A DNA stretch of 64,000 nucleotides from Inia geoffrensis (Eukaryota > Chordata > Mammalia > Artiodactyla > Iniidae). The position numbers and the translations under genes are program-made. Positions 39,926-51,371 of this stretch are shown piece after piece (the stretch's first letter is position 1; each line of letters opens with the position of its first letter). Below the pieces are notes generated by a model that was given only the letters and a program-made list of their open reading frames with translations, made no database searches and had not been told where the DNA came from. Location of the stretch: contig CM070900.1 in the NCBI GenBank assembly GCA_036417435.1, positions 116,824,315 through 116,888,314 of the forward strand, read 5' to 3'.

Positions 39926-41155
39926 CTACATATATTATATACATAAACACACTCATAAAACATTTTTTTTAGATTGGTTAACTAGATTTGTAGGCAAAAC
40001 CCAGTGAACTGATAATTATAGAAGAAATATTTTGTGTTTTAAGATAATAAACCCTTTTAGGAATTTCTACAACTCAATGATGTAAGGAAGGAGAACATAT
40101 TTAAATGAATATGCTGCCCCGTACTGTGGTCGGAATAGAGCACAGGCCATCCAGGAGTTATGCTGACAGGAAGAACACTTCTTCAACGGGACATGGATGC
40201 TAGATTCAGTCTTTTAATTCTTATCTTAAACAACCCTTTAATACTTCATACAATATTGATTTTATATTGGTAAATATATTTAAATTAATAGAAAGTACTT
40301 GTCAACCTTGTCCGCCCTCTCCAGCCCAAGTTCTTTGTTCATTTCGTTGCCTGCCCATTGCTGTGAAGTTAGAGATCTTCTCTTGTTTTGTTTTACATAC
40401 TAGCACATGTGGAGTCCCAGTCTCAGGTGGAGCAGTAGGCAGGGCCACTGGGTGAGACTGGAGACAAATTCAATAGAAGACATCATCATTACCCTTTAGG
40501 AGCTTCTGATCCAGTTGAAGGAATGCATATCAGCATTTCAAACAAGGGACCACACATTTATGGACCAACATGCCAGTGAGAGTAAATTGATACAGAAACT
40601 GTGCTGGCCTGAGGGAGAGATGATGGGCCCAAATACTTTTAATTCAGATTGTTTTCTGCTTGGGTATGATCTGCAGCCGTCAGTCACGATATGTCTGAAT
40701 GGTTGTCAAAAGCATGATTTGAAACTTTCACATCTCACAATTCATCCCTCTTCTATTCTTTTTCCTGTTACCCTTGCCCTATAAATTGGACAAATTGTAC
40801 ATTTGTGGGGTGATTTATAGTTTAGCTTATATATTTTCATACTTACTGCAAGAGAGTACATTTATTCTTTGCTACAAAATAAAGAGGAAAATCCACACTG
40901 TCAAATCCTACCAAAGAGATAGTTTATTATGTCTAGACTAATTATTTGTAGCAGTTGCATTAGGCAGCAACTGTTCTTTTGTTATACAACATGAAAAAGT
41001 TCCATTTGATTCTGTTAAATAACTAAATAATGTGACTGACTCTAACCATACTTTTAAAGTTATAGTTTATCTGTACACAGAACTCTGCATGACAGGGCTT
41101 AATTAGTTCTAATAAGCTATACCTGGTGGAGCTTGCCACGTCAGTCAGGATAGGC
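39926..41155. other. Unassigned interval
   Basis: About 1.2 kb without recognised repeats. The 89-codon frame at 40515-40784 shows no motif, signal or splice context. No call. Confidence 0.4.
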
Positions 41156-41650
41156 TAGGGCCCCAATTTTTGTTCTCTGGTCTCTTTAACAATTATTGAG
41201 GACTCCCAAAGAGTGTTTGTTGAAGCGGGTTCTAGCCACTGATTTTTTTTTTTTCATATTAGAAATTAAAAATAAAATTTAAAAATACTTATGATTTAAA
41301 ATATCAACAACAAGTCCATCACATGTTAATATAAATAACACACTTTTTGTGGAAAATTGCTAAATTTTCCAAAACAAAAAAAAATTCAGAAGGAGAGTGC
41401 CATCATTATAAATTTTTTTCAAATCTCTTTAACCACTGGATTCTTTAATCAGCTTCTGCATCAGTTGGTTGCAATATCACACACCATGTAAACTTCGGGA
41501 AACTCTACTTTGTGCTTGTGAGGGAATAAGAGCAAAAGGAAAAATAACATCTACATATTATTATGAAAATAAGTCTGACCTCGTGGATTCCTTGAAAAAG
41601 TTGCAGGAATCCCAGTGGTCTCCAAACCATACTCTGAGAACCACTGGAGC
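41156..41650 (+). repeat. Non-autonomous DNA transposon (hAT-like), about 0.5 kb
   Basis: A known-looking mammalian repeat: 'aattattgaggactcccaaagag', 'ccatcacatgttaatataaataac', 'tttccaaaacaaaaaaaaattcag', 'gttgcaatatcacacaccatgta', 'atgaaaataagtctgacctcgtgg'. The right end 'actctgagaaccactgg' matches the hAT-Charlie terminal repeat. No coding sequence. Subfamily not assigned. Confidence 0.65.
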
Positions 41651-43063
41651 AAGTTATACTATGATAATATACAATCCTCAAATCCTAGTGACTTAACTGT
41701 AACGTTTGGGTTTTTTTTTCCTTCTCTCTCATTCTCATATCCATTGTAGATCAGTTGGACATTTTGCTCCATGTCATTGTAGCCCTCACTCTGGGATCCA
41801 TTTTGGTGGAGCAGAAACTCTTTAGAACATCGCCGGTAACCGTGACAAAGGGGAGGAAGAAACAGCAAAAGACGCGCTGATTCTTAAAGCTTCCCCCTGT
41901 AGATGACACCTGTGAATTCTGCTCATGTGCCATTAGCCAAAGCAATTCACATATCCTAGTCTGACTTCATGAAGGCAGGGAGGTGTATAACCCTACTATA
42001 GGGACAGACACAGGCTATTAGTGAATAGTAATACTGTCTACTATATTCAGTCATATATGTAAAGCACATCTAACTCTGTTGTGTCAAGTGTTTAGATGCT
42101 TATAGACTTTGATCTTCGTCAGATGTTAGTAAGACAATCTTTATCTTTGCCTCCAAATCTCCTTTTCTAGGTTTCTAGAATTTAACAAATGCCTGATGTG
42201 TATTTAGTGTTGAATAAACATTCATCATCTGTATGGACAAGTATCTGATAAAATATCATTTAGATATACTGTATATAGCACGACACTTATGTGCCTAGGA
42301 TTTCAATAAGAATGATATATCCAAATACTGGCCAGGTTAATTTTGAATCTGGGAAGGGCCTTATTGATAATCTAGCTCAACCCTGTCATTTGACAGATGA
42401 TTCAATTGAAGTGTGAAGAAATTAAATACCACCATTTTAATCCTAGAAATGGAAATAAGCTTAACTGTGTCTGGCATGTTTTTTGAAAATTGTGTTGCGT
42501 TTAGGAGGACTTCTAGATAAGTCCCAGTAAATACTCAAATGATATCATCTTACAGATTCCTGCATCAGAGTTGCATATTGTACCAAATCTAAAATTTCTA
42601 GTACTCAAGAGAAAAATTAAGATAGTTTTAAAGCAACTATTGCCTAAAAACTTTTATTCACTTTGCTTTGCTTGAGGTGACACTGGAATAAGAAGTCTTT
42701 GTCAAATTTGTAGTTCTCATACAGGCTTGAACTTATTCTGAATGTTGCCGTGTTGACTACTTCTACTGCAAAAGCCATTTTCTAAAACCAGTTATGCTCA
42801 TAGAAATATCTTGCAGATGATAACAAGGTTATATAATATAAATCGCTAAGATATAGGCGATTGATCCCACCTCCACGAAATCCAATTAAGCGTTTATGTT
42901 TTATTCTCATTAACTCTAGAACCAAAAGTGCCAAACTTAGTAAAAGAGATTGAGTGTAGACAAATATACAACACTGCATTTTCCCCAAGTACAGTAAAAA
43001 TTAATCAATGAAAAAAAAAAAAAGCTTGTGTTCTTAAGGTACATTCTTCCTAAAAACAATACC
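41651..43063. other. Mostly unassigned, with possible small L2/MIR scraps
   Basis: 'agctcaaccctgtcatttgacagatgattcaattgaagtg' (42,375-42,420) looks like a MIR-core scrap. Otherwise nothing is recognised. Confidence 0.35.
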
Positions 43064-43282
43064 TGGGTTTCCCTGGTGGCGCACTGGTTAAGAGTCCACC
43101 TGCCAATGCAGCAGACACGGGTTCGTGCCCCGGTCCGGGAAGATCCCGCATGCCGCGGAGTGTCTAGGCCCCGTGAACCATGGCCGCTGAGCCTGCGCGT
43201 CCGGAGCCGGTGCTCCGCAACGGGAGAGGCCACAACAGTGAGAGGCCCGCGTACCGCAAAACAAACAAACAAAAAAACAAAC
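43064..43282 (+). mobile_element. Odontocete-type tRNA SINE, CpG-rich and young
   Basis: 'tgggtttccctggtggcgcactgg', B box GGGTTCGTGCCC, 'ggtccgggaagatcccgcatgccgcgg', 'atggccgctgagcctgcgcg', 'gagaggcccgcgtaccgc', then an (AAAC)n tail. This short CHR-type subfamily dominates toothed-whale genomes. It keeps well over a dozen CpGs and few mutations, so it is recent. Flanks 'aatacc' / 'aatacc' (43058-43063, 43285-43290) suggest the duplication. Overlapping frames of 115 and 95 codons are artefacts of the element. Confidence 0.92.
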
Positions 43283-43290
43283 AAAATACC

Positions 43291-43450
43291 TTATTCCGAT
43301 AAACCTTTACAATAGCCCAATAAGGGTAGGTAAGGGACAAATATTCCCTTTTCATAGATGAAAAAATAAAGGCACAATCAAGTTAGGGGAGAAGCGTGAG
43401 GTCACACAATGAGTCATTAACAAAACCAAGAAGTCATATTTTTTTCTTCC
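43291..43450 (-). repeat. MIR fragment
   Basis: 'tagcccaataagggtaggtaagggac..ttcccttttcatagatgaaaaaataaagg..ggtcacacaatgagtcatt' is antisense MIR. The young SINE inserted at its left edge. Confidence 0.65.
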
Positions 43451-45714
43451 AGTATGGTGTCCCAGACATGTAGCCACTGTAACCATAATTATACATTATA
43501 CATTTTGATAAATAACGGAAGTACAAAAAAATCCTGGTCAAAATATCTGGAATGAAACCTAAATTATACATATAGCCATTATCTTTACAGGAAACAAGAG
43601 ATTGCTTCCATTTTCAAAAACATGCTCCCCAGTGTTTTTTCCCATTTTCTTTGTATTCAAAATTATCTATTGTCTAACTTCAAATAAATGCAAATATAAC
43701 TGTGGTACAAAGTAGCATTTGTGCCACTAGTACCATTAAAAACCATCATGTGTGAATGGGTTTTAATTAGGCTGTATTAGATTAATCCCATGTCTCCATT
43801 GGTTGTAACAAATGAAAAGATAGTATGCACTGTCATGGGGATAGACATTTAAAGCTCAATGTAACTTTCATATTTTTCCATGTGATCGGTCAGCTAGGAC
43901 TTCCTTTTAATTTGATGAAAATTTGGTTTGTAAATAAGAAAACCTTTTAATTGCAAGAAATGCGAAGCAGGAATTTTTTTTTTTTTTTTTAAGGATTGAC
44001 ATTACCTTTGTTGTTTGATACATTAAAATAAGACCCATAAGGGACAGCTCTAAACAATGAACTTCATATAAAATAGATAAAAGCTTGCTCCTTGGGCCTA
44101 CATAGAAATTCAGACAGAGGCTTGGAAAGAACAACTTAATACTTCTAATATGATAATATTGCCTAGGTAGCAGTAGAGTATTTGTTATAAAAGGTCTTAA
44201 ATGTCATTTCCTAAAGACATTTTGAGGTAATTTTAACCACTCTTAAAATAATTGCATATAGATTATAGTTATTGTATAAGAAAAGACTTGCTTCCAATTT
44301 AAACAATGTTGGGAAGTTAAATGTAAATTTAAGTAGTGAAACCTAATTTTTAAATCAGAAAAATACTCCAGCCAATGTGTAAGTTTTGCTTTGTCACCAT
44401 ACTGTATTCCGTTCAGTAGAACAAAGACCAGTGCATAATGAGCCAATGTAAATGAAGTCAAATCAGCAAAAGTATAGTGGGGGAAGGGAGGTGTAAAATA
44501 TGACAGTCGGTATAATGACCAGGGAGTAGAGAATTTAAATGTTTAATGCCTACACATTCAGATTCATTTTTCTGTCATCGCTTTGAATGGGTAGACTGAG
44601 GTGCTTGAAAGTCTAGAATGAAAACATCATCCCCTGGACCAGACGAATTATTAATATTATTTAATAGCACAGATGTGGTCTGCACTCATAATCGTCCTCT
44701 TTCTACCACTTCCCCCACCCACTTCAGGAAAAAAAAAAAAAAAAAACATGGTTATAATTAGAGTTGATTAGAAAATGCTCTAAGTGTTTATTTGGGGCTT
44801 TCTCTCTTACTCTCCCGCATATGTGCCAGCTTATCATTTCCCAGCCATGATGGAAGCTCAGAACACAATAGGAACACAGCAACAATGTGAATTGCAAATA
44901 CATGCATATCTTTCTGCACAACCTATCTGATTAACTCTTAATAAAATGAGTATCCTCTAAAAAATATCCTGAGCTGTAAATTGTTTTACGACTGATGACG
45001 GGCTTTGGAAAAATACTATACATGCCTTACCATCAACTAGACAGAGTTGTGTTAAACAGAATTGCTTAGCTCTTGTCTGTAAATTACTCCCCTCCCTCTC
45101 CAATAAAGGAATGGATCTTGCTTAATAATCTGTGCTGCTTAGCATGTGTTAAACTGTACATATGAAAATCTTCATATTTTACATATACCACACTTCAGTA
45201 CTATAACAAGCCTTTATCCTAATGTTCTCATATTTAACATTTTCCTACATAGAGTGTGAATTTTCAAGAATACTGGCATAAAGATCACTTAATGCAGTGC
45301 CCCCGCCATCCCATTCTCTCTCATGTGCAGTTCCAAACTGTGGCTGTCTTGAAAGATATTCATAAATTCATTTCGGTGTCTAGGCAGTTTAACATACAGT
45401 AATTAAACTGGAGCTGTAAACAGCAAAGCATATACATGGACTTATCAGATTTCAATATTACATTAAACTAGAGAATATTAATCCCTAAAAATGAGTACAC
45501 TGATAATATGAAGGTGAAATTCTGTTGGGGGGGGAGGTGGGTGGAAAATGAAAATTATTGTAAAATAAGTTAAATTTCTAGTTTTAGCATTAGTTAAATC
45601 ATTGAAGGTAATTTGTGTCTTTACAGTTTAAAAAAGGGAGAAAAGATTTCTTTGGCACTGGTGACGTATAATAAAAGGCTTCAGTTAAACTAGCTCCATG
45701 TATGGGAGGGGTGA

Positions 45715-45770
<56 letters not shown>
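45715..45770. repeat. (TG)n microsatellite
   Basis: About 28 TG units with one TA interruption at 45741-45742, followed by AGGGTTAGGG. Confidence 0.95.
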
Positions 45771-45772
<2 letters not shown>

Positions 45773-46386
45773 GGTTAGGGAAACACAGGAACCTGAATAC
45801 TTGCTTTGTAAATATTTAAGCTTTTTGCAGGCTGGAATTTAAAGAAGAAATAAAATGCTAGGCTTTTACCTTTGAACCCTTTGGTGAAATATCTTAATGT
45901 GGCCAAATGTGAACATAGTGAACTTAATCAGTCAATTTGACTGAGATTTATGAAGGCTTTCATTCTAAATGCATTTACATAGACACAAGCACATATATGT
46001 ACATAAATTTATTTTATTACATGCATTTTACACAAACTGAACCTTAAGCAGTTGAAGTAGTAAAAAAGCCAATCGAAATACTCTTCATATATCCTTAAGT
46101 CCATAAACCTCTTTAAATTGTCTATTTTAAAAAACAACTAAATTATGGAAATGCAGACTGCATTACAGAATATTTGCCAGTTATATCTTGATTCTTATTT
46201 GAAATTCCCACAAGAATATAGGCATGACAGTAATATAAACCATAGAAACAGGCAAAAAAAAGTAGAACACAGGGACTTGTAAATAAATCCATGAATATCA
46301 AGAAGTACAGATGCTGAGATTATGCATTTTTACCAGTACAGTTCTGTGCTTGTAAACTATAAGGCCAGACATTTGTAAGATGCAGT

Positions 46387-46485
46387 GTAGCAGGCTCTGC
46401 AGAGGGAGGGAGAGGAAGGAGAGACACTGAGAAAGGTAGGGAGGAGGGAGGAAGGGAGGGAAAGTGAGTGCGAGGCAGGGGCGGG

Positions 46486-46516
<31 letters not shown>

Positions 46517-46535
46517 AGAAGAAGAGAGGGGGGCA
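46387..46535. repeat. Purine tract with (AG)n core
   Basis: About 150 bases almost entirely purine on the plus strand, containing (AG)n at 46486-46513 and mirror-like 'gagggaggaagggagggaaag'. The overlapping minus-strand frames (LSLSLS.. / SSSSS..) are repeat translations, not genes. Confidence 0.9.
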
Positions 46536-47224
46536 GATAGCCAGACACAATAACGCATAATAACGTTAACATTCCTGCATGTCTAATGGCTTAAATATGC
46601 TGTGTGCCTCACTCTAGCCCCACACGGCAGCTGATGTCAAAGAACCATTTAATATTTTATCAATAGTCCTTCTTTGAACCAAAAAATATTTTTTTCTCTA
46701 TAAAAAGAATTCAGGGGCTTTCAAGCATGAAAAAAATTAAATCTCTTGAATGGCAAAATTTTAAGACACAACATATTTGTGAATACCTCATGTTCAGCAA
46801 GATTCACACCATTCTCCAATGCATCTTACATTATTTACATCTCAGCAATGTCAACATGTCTTATTTACCAAGGAAACATAAAGTCATATTTTTAGCATCT
46901 CTTTTTTTCACATTAGGAATGTATAGCTTTACTTTTTAATGTAAAAGAAGCCCATTGATTGAATTATTATTATAATATCAGTTGGACTTTTAGGTTGTTG
47001 TTGTTTTTTGGTGGAAATATTGTTTTCTTGTTTGATGGATACTATGCCTGTAACAAAGAATGACTGAATTGTCTTAACAAAGAAGATGAAGGCTGTATGT
47101 GTTGGTTACAATAGAATAACCACCTTCCAGATCTCTTAAATCTACAATATATGTAGTGTGGGTCCTGAGTGGCTTTTGTTTTCAATGTCTTTTGTAAGCT
47201 TTTAGGGTTTTTTCTGCATCAAAT

Positions 47225-47480
47225 GTCAAGTTAATTTACAGGGCGCTATTACTGATATGTTTCCTTGGCTTGTGGTTTTCTGTGAAAGGCAGGCAGCTGA
47301 GACCAAGTCTTAGGCTAGGGGGGAGGGGCAGCCGGCGAGCCCATAACACATACACTGTGCCAGGGTCTGTAAATTGGCTGCCTGTATGACAGCGGGCCCA
47401 GTGAAACCTCTGGTCTTCATTTGCATGCTGAAGAATATCCAGGATTAAACCAGACTGATTTTCATACAGGATTTAGACCT
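47225..47480. promoter_or_regulatory. Candidate conserved enhancer-like block
   Basis: A locally GC-balanced block ('cagccggcgagccc', 'gtatgacagcgggccc') with a consensus octamer ATTTGCAT (POU factor site) at 47419-47426, in an otherwise AT-rich, repeat-free stretch. Enhancer function is inferred from composition only. Confidence 0.25.
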
Positions 47481-50389
47481 GACATTTATTATTCGGTTCA
47501 CAGACCTCTTGAAGGAAAGTTTGTTTTCCACTCATAGATGAAAAATCTTCTAAGATAAATAAAGACTGGCTTAGCAGTAACAGTAAATAAATAGCCTTCC
47601 TGTATTTCTTATGAATTTATCATATATGATTACCAGACAGATGTTTGCCACCAAATTACTATATTTTTCTCTTTAGCAGTACTAAAGAAAAATGTCTATC
47701 AAAGTCCCTCGCAGTATTTGTAAAACATATCCATTTAATTCTGGAACTTGATTTTTCATAAATACAATTTAGAGGCAGATACTTGAGTTTTAAAACAAAA
47801 CAATATTGGAGTAGTAAAATACTCTGAAACGCTTAATTTTAAATTTGCTTCATGTGTTTTTATGAGGACAGAGAAGATTTTGGTTATACTGTAAGCATCA
47901 ATTACACACTTCTATATAAAACATGAAAATTATAAATGAACATTATACATGAGCCCAGTCCACCACATTTATAATACAGATAGTTCATTTTCATTGCCAA
48001 ATAGATCCATAAAATATTCCAGTGTCTATTAACATTTAGGTATTAACTGTTTGTCCAGACAAATACTTATAATCCAATACTTGGACAATATTTTAACTAA
48101 ACCAAGGTTTAATTTCTAATGTTCAAACAAAACATAGTTTGACATAGTGCCAATATGAAAAAACGTACAGTTGCTTTACGTTTTCTGGAATTCATTTTCT
48201 GTGTGGGCCAGAGTAAAGACTGCAAATAGTGATTAAGGAGGCCCAGAAGAAATTTAGAATTCCTCGTGTATTAATAAACACAACAGACTTTTCAAATGCA
48301 TTGAAAACACAATTTAGTTAATAAATGTATGGTAAAATAATACAGATGTCAGCAATTAAATATATTATTGTTTCTGTCAGTGCATATGGAGAAAACAGTG
48401 TAAAATCTGCTGTATATTTGAATTTTTAATGTATCAATGGAACTTTTGAAAATGTGTTCATGTATTTAATGTCTTTATGGATATTAACTTATTCATAACA
48501 AATCTTAAACATGGACAATATGGGATATATTCTTTGGAAATTTTTGTTTGTTTGCTTTAATGTTGCATTTTATTATAAATATACATATGAATCACATTTA
48601 CTTCTTCAAATCAATTTATGATTATACTCAGTAGGAAGCATGTATGATTAAAGTTTTAGATAGAATATATCAATGAACTTCTTATAGTGTGATATCAGTA
48701 TCTTATATACAAATTAGATTATTAACCAAGCATTTAATAAATGAACAAATGAGTCCACCTAGTTTTGCCTTAATTCAATTACCATATATAATATGCACAC
48801 GAATAATCAGACTCTTTACCAAAAATTAGGTAAAACCAAAGAGGAATTATTGCTGGGAAAAGATTTTGGTCATCTTTAGTGAAGAAATATATCTCCTTTC
48901 TATGTATGTAAATTACAAATGTTAGCATAAATATTATTGCAAAATGTGTCTACACATGCAAAGTGAAGAAAATCAAGGCACTTATTTGAACAATTCAGGC
49001 TAAACCCCTCACTTTCACTTGCAATAGATAATTGAGGCAAAAGTGTTTTTCCCTTGAATTATCTGGATGATTGCATCAATTCTTCACTTTGCTTTATACG
49101 AGTATATAGACATAGCAATTGTGTGTCTTTAGAAATTGCCACTTTAAAAACATGCAAATACAGAACACATTCATTTACGACACTGCTACTTTATAGGCTT
49201 AATACACCACTGGACTTATTTGTTAATGAAATTGGAATCTTAAAAAAGGGGAGGGGTTAAATATATTTTCCTAAGTAATTATTTCTAAAGCAACTTACAG
49301 TGATATTTAGATGTGACATACAATTATATATGCATCATGCAAACTAGGTTTCTCCAACCTTTTCTGGCATACTAATGCCCCAGTCTCCTTCATTATTATT
49401 TCTATTAGCAGTCTACTTCCACAGTAGGCCCTGATAATTGTATGGAGAGTATTCACGATGGTGTTTTACAAATACAGTACTGAGAAACATTTAATTGTGA
49501 AAGTTTGACCCTCCACCTGAAAGTATATGCTTGAGAAAAAGGAATTCTGAATCCAGTTGGTTAGAACGGGGAGGATCATTTTCAATCAAGCCAATTTTTA
49601 ATGACTTTATTGTTAATACACTTAAAAACATGGCTGATATAATGACTTGGACTCACCCGGTTATTTCGTCCTTTCTAGTGACTGCATAAGAAATAGATAT
49701 TAATTGCCCTGCCATTTAAAGTTCTTGATACAATTCACATTTACTCACTTAAAACTCAAGATGTCTCTCAATCAGATTCTGGGCTCTTTATATCTTCAAT
49801 GTAATTAGTATTGTACAATATTCATGACAAACATAAGGAACAAGGAAGAGGATTCCTACTTGGTAATCATGGTAAATATGAAATTGTCAAGCTAGTCCTA
49901 ATTAGTCACTGAGATAAAGATAATATACAAGTCTCTAAGAGGTACAACAAAACTTAGAACAAAATTCAGATATGTCACAATTAGATTATTGTTTCAAATG
50001 CCTATGCTTAATGAAGTTGGTGAACCCTGTTTGCCAAATAATTCTGTCAGGCAAGCAGTCATAGTTTAAAAGTAATTAAGCAATTCAGCCTCATCTTAAA
50101 ATGGTACATGCAAAGGTCCATGTTTTGTTGGTTTGGAAATGTGTAAGATGCTTGATAAAAAGCATCCTCTAAGAAAATTCAGTGTATTATACTTTTTAAA
50201 CTTCAACAGGTAGAGAATCATTTTTAAACTTGCCTTTAAAAAACATTCGAGTAAAGCATTTGATTGTTTAACATTTTTATTATTCAAGTTCTTACCATTT
50301 CACACTACTCCCTAGAGAGGGGCCAAGAAAATATTTAAAATACTATAGAAATATAAAGGATAAGATATTTGTCACTCTCGTTTAAATTG

Positions 50390-50560
50390 ATGTATGCCGC
50401 TGTCCCATAAACGTCACATCGGATAACCCTGAAAAATTACCATGAATCTCCATAATTACGCATATTCATGATGCTGTTTTGCATAGTGCTAACAGCAGAC
50501 TGCATGTGGGGTTGGACGTGAAGTGGGGTAGGAGTGATGTGATGGATTAAAATTATTACC
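50390..50560. promoter_or_regulatory. Candidate conserved regulatory block
   Basis: Contains several CpGs in AT-rich DNA ('ataaacgtcacatcgg') and the adjoining homeobox/POU-like 'attacgcatattcatgatg'. Unusual retention of CpG and palindromic TF-like words suggests selection; unproven. Confidence 0.2.
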
Positions 50561-50996
50561 AGTATCATGGAAATAGACATAGCAACAGTTCCATTTTGTT
50601 AGGTCTTAGAAAACAAAAGCATATCATAAAATTGTCTAGTAATTAAATAACTCGGAATTTTTCTCCTACATATTTCACAATAAAAAGTTAACACCGACAA
50701 ACTGACTAGAAACATCATTGTTACTTGAAATGTGCTTATATTTGTCATAGATTCCTAGGTATAGGACTATGTCAACTGAAAGGAGACGGTGCTTGTTAAC
50801 TTTTTTTGAGGCGGGGGAGTGGAGAAGGTGAGGTGATGGAGAATTTTCAAGCCTTCGAAGTAGTACACAGGTTTCTTACATGGTTCGAAAGCTCTTGATG
50901 AGCTGAGTGCAAGTCATGTAGGTACGTTTCTTCTGATAAATATGAGAACAGAATCATATTTAGTAAACTGGTAAAAGGCTCTAAGAGATAGAAAAG

Positions 50997-51371
50997 TTGT
51001 CTGGTGTCTATCTCAATAGTTTTTTTGTACTGAGGCAGAGAGCAGAGTTCATCAGGGACTCTAGAAGTAATTATCGACGGAGTTTGGGTAATACAAATGC
51101 TTGGGTAAACAGCGATTGTTCTTTCCACAAGATTGCGAGTAGAAACAACAATACTGGTATTGTCCTCCACTTCTCATTAAGGGGACTCGGGGAGGGAGTG
51201 CTGCACTGCGAGGCGGATGGGAAACTGACAGGCAAACTGTGCTCGGAACGACTCTCTTCTGATCCCACTACCACAAACTCTGGCTTTTGGCATCAGGAGT
51301 GCCAGCTGCATCAGGAGAAGCCAAGCCTGTCATACCATCTTCACATCAAATCTTCAGGATACAAGAGCTAG
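50997..51371 (+). other. Longest non-repeat open frame of the desert (124 codons), doubtful
   Basis: An ATG-initiated frame with mixed composition (MSGVYLNSFFVLRQRAEF... to ...HIKSSGYKS). It has no family resemblance, signal peptide or obvious splice context, and the region has overlapping frames on the minus strand (107 and 67 codons). It holds CpGs ('ctgcgaggcggatgg', 'tgctcggaacgac') and may be conserved non-coding DNA. I do not call it a gene. Confidence 0.12.

Noticed and set aside
43028..43315. Two overlapping frames of 95 and 115 codons
   Set aside because: Both fall on the CpG-rich tRNA-SINE, and such frames occur in every copy of it.
46298..46572. Serine/leucine-rich minus-strand frames
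   Set aside because: Translations of a purine/pyrimidine microsatellite in three frames.
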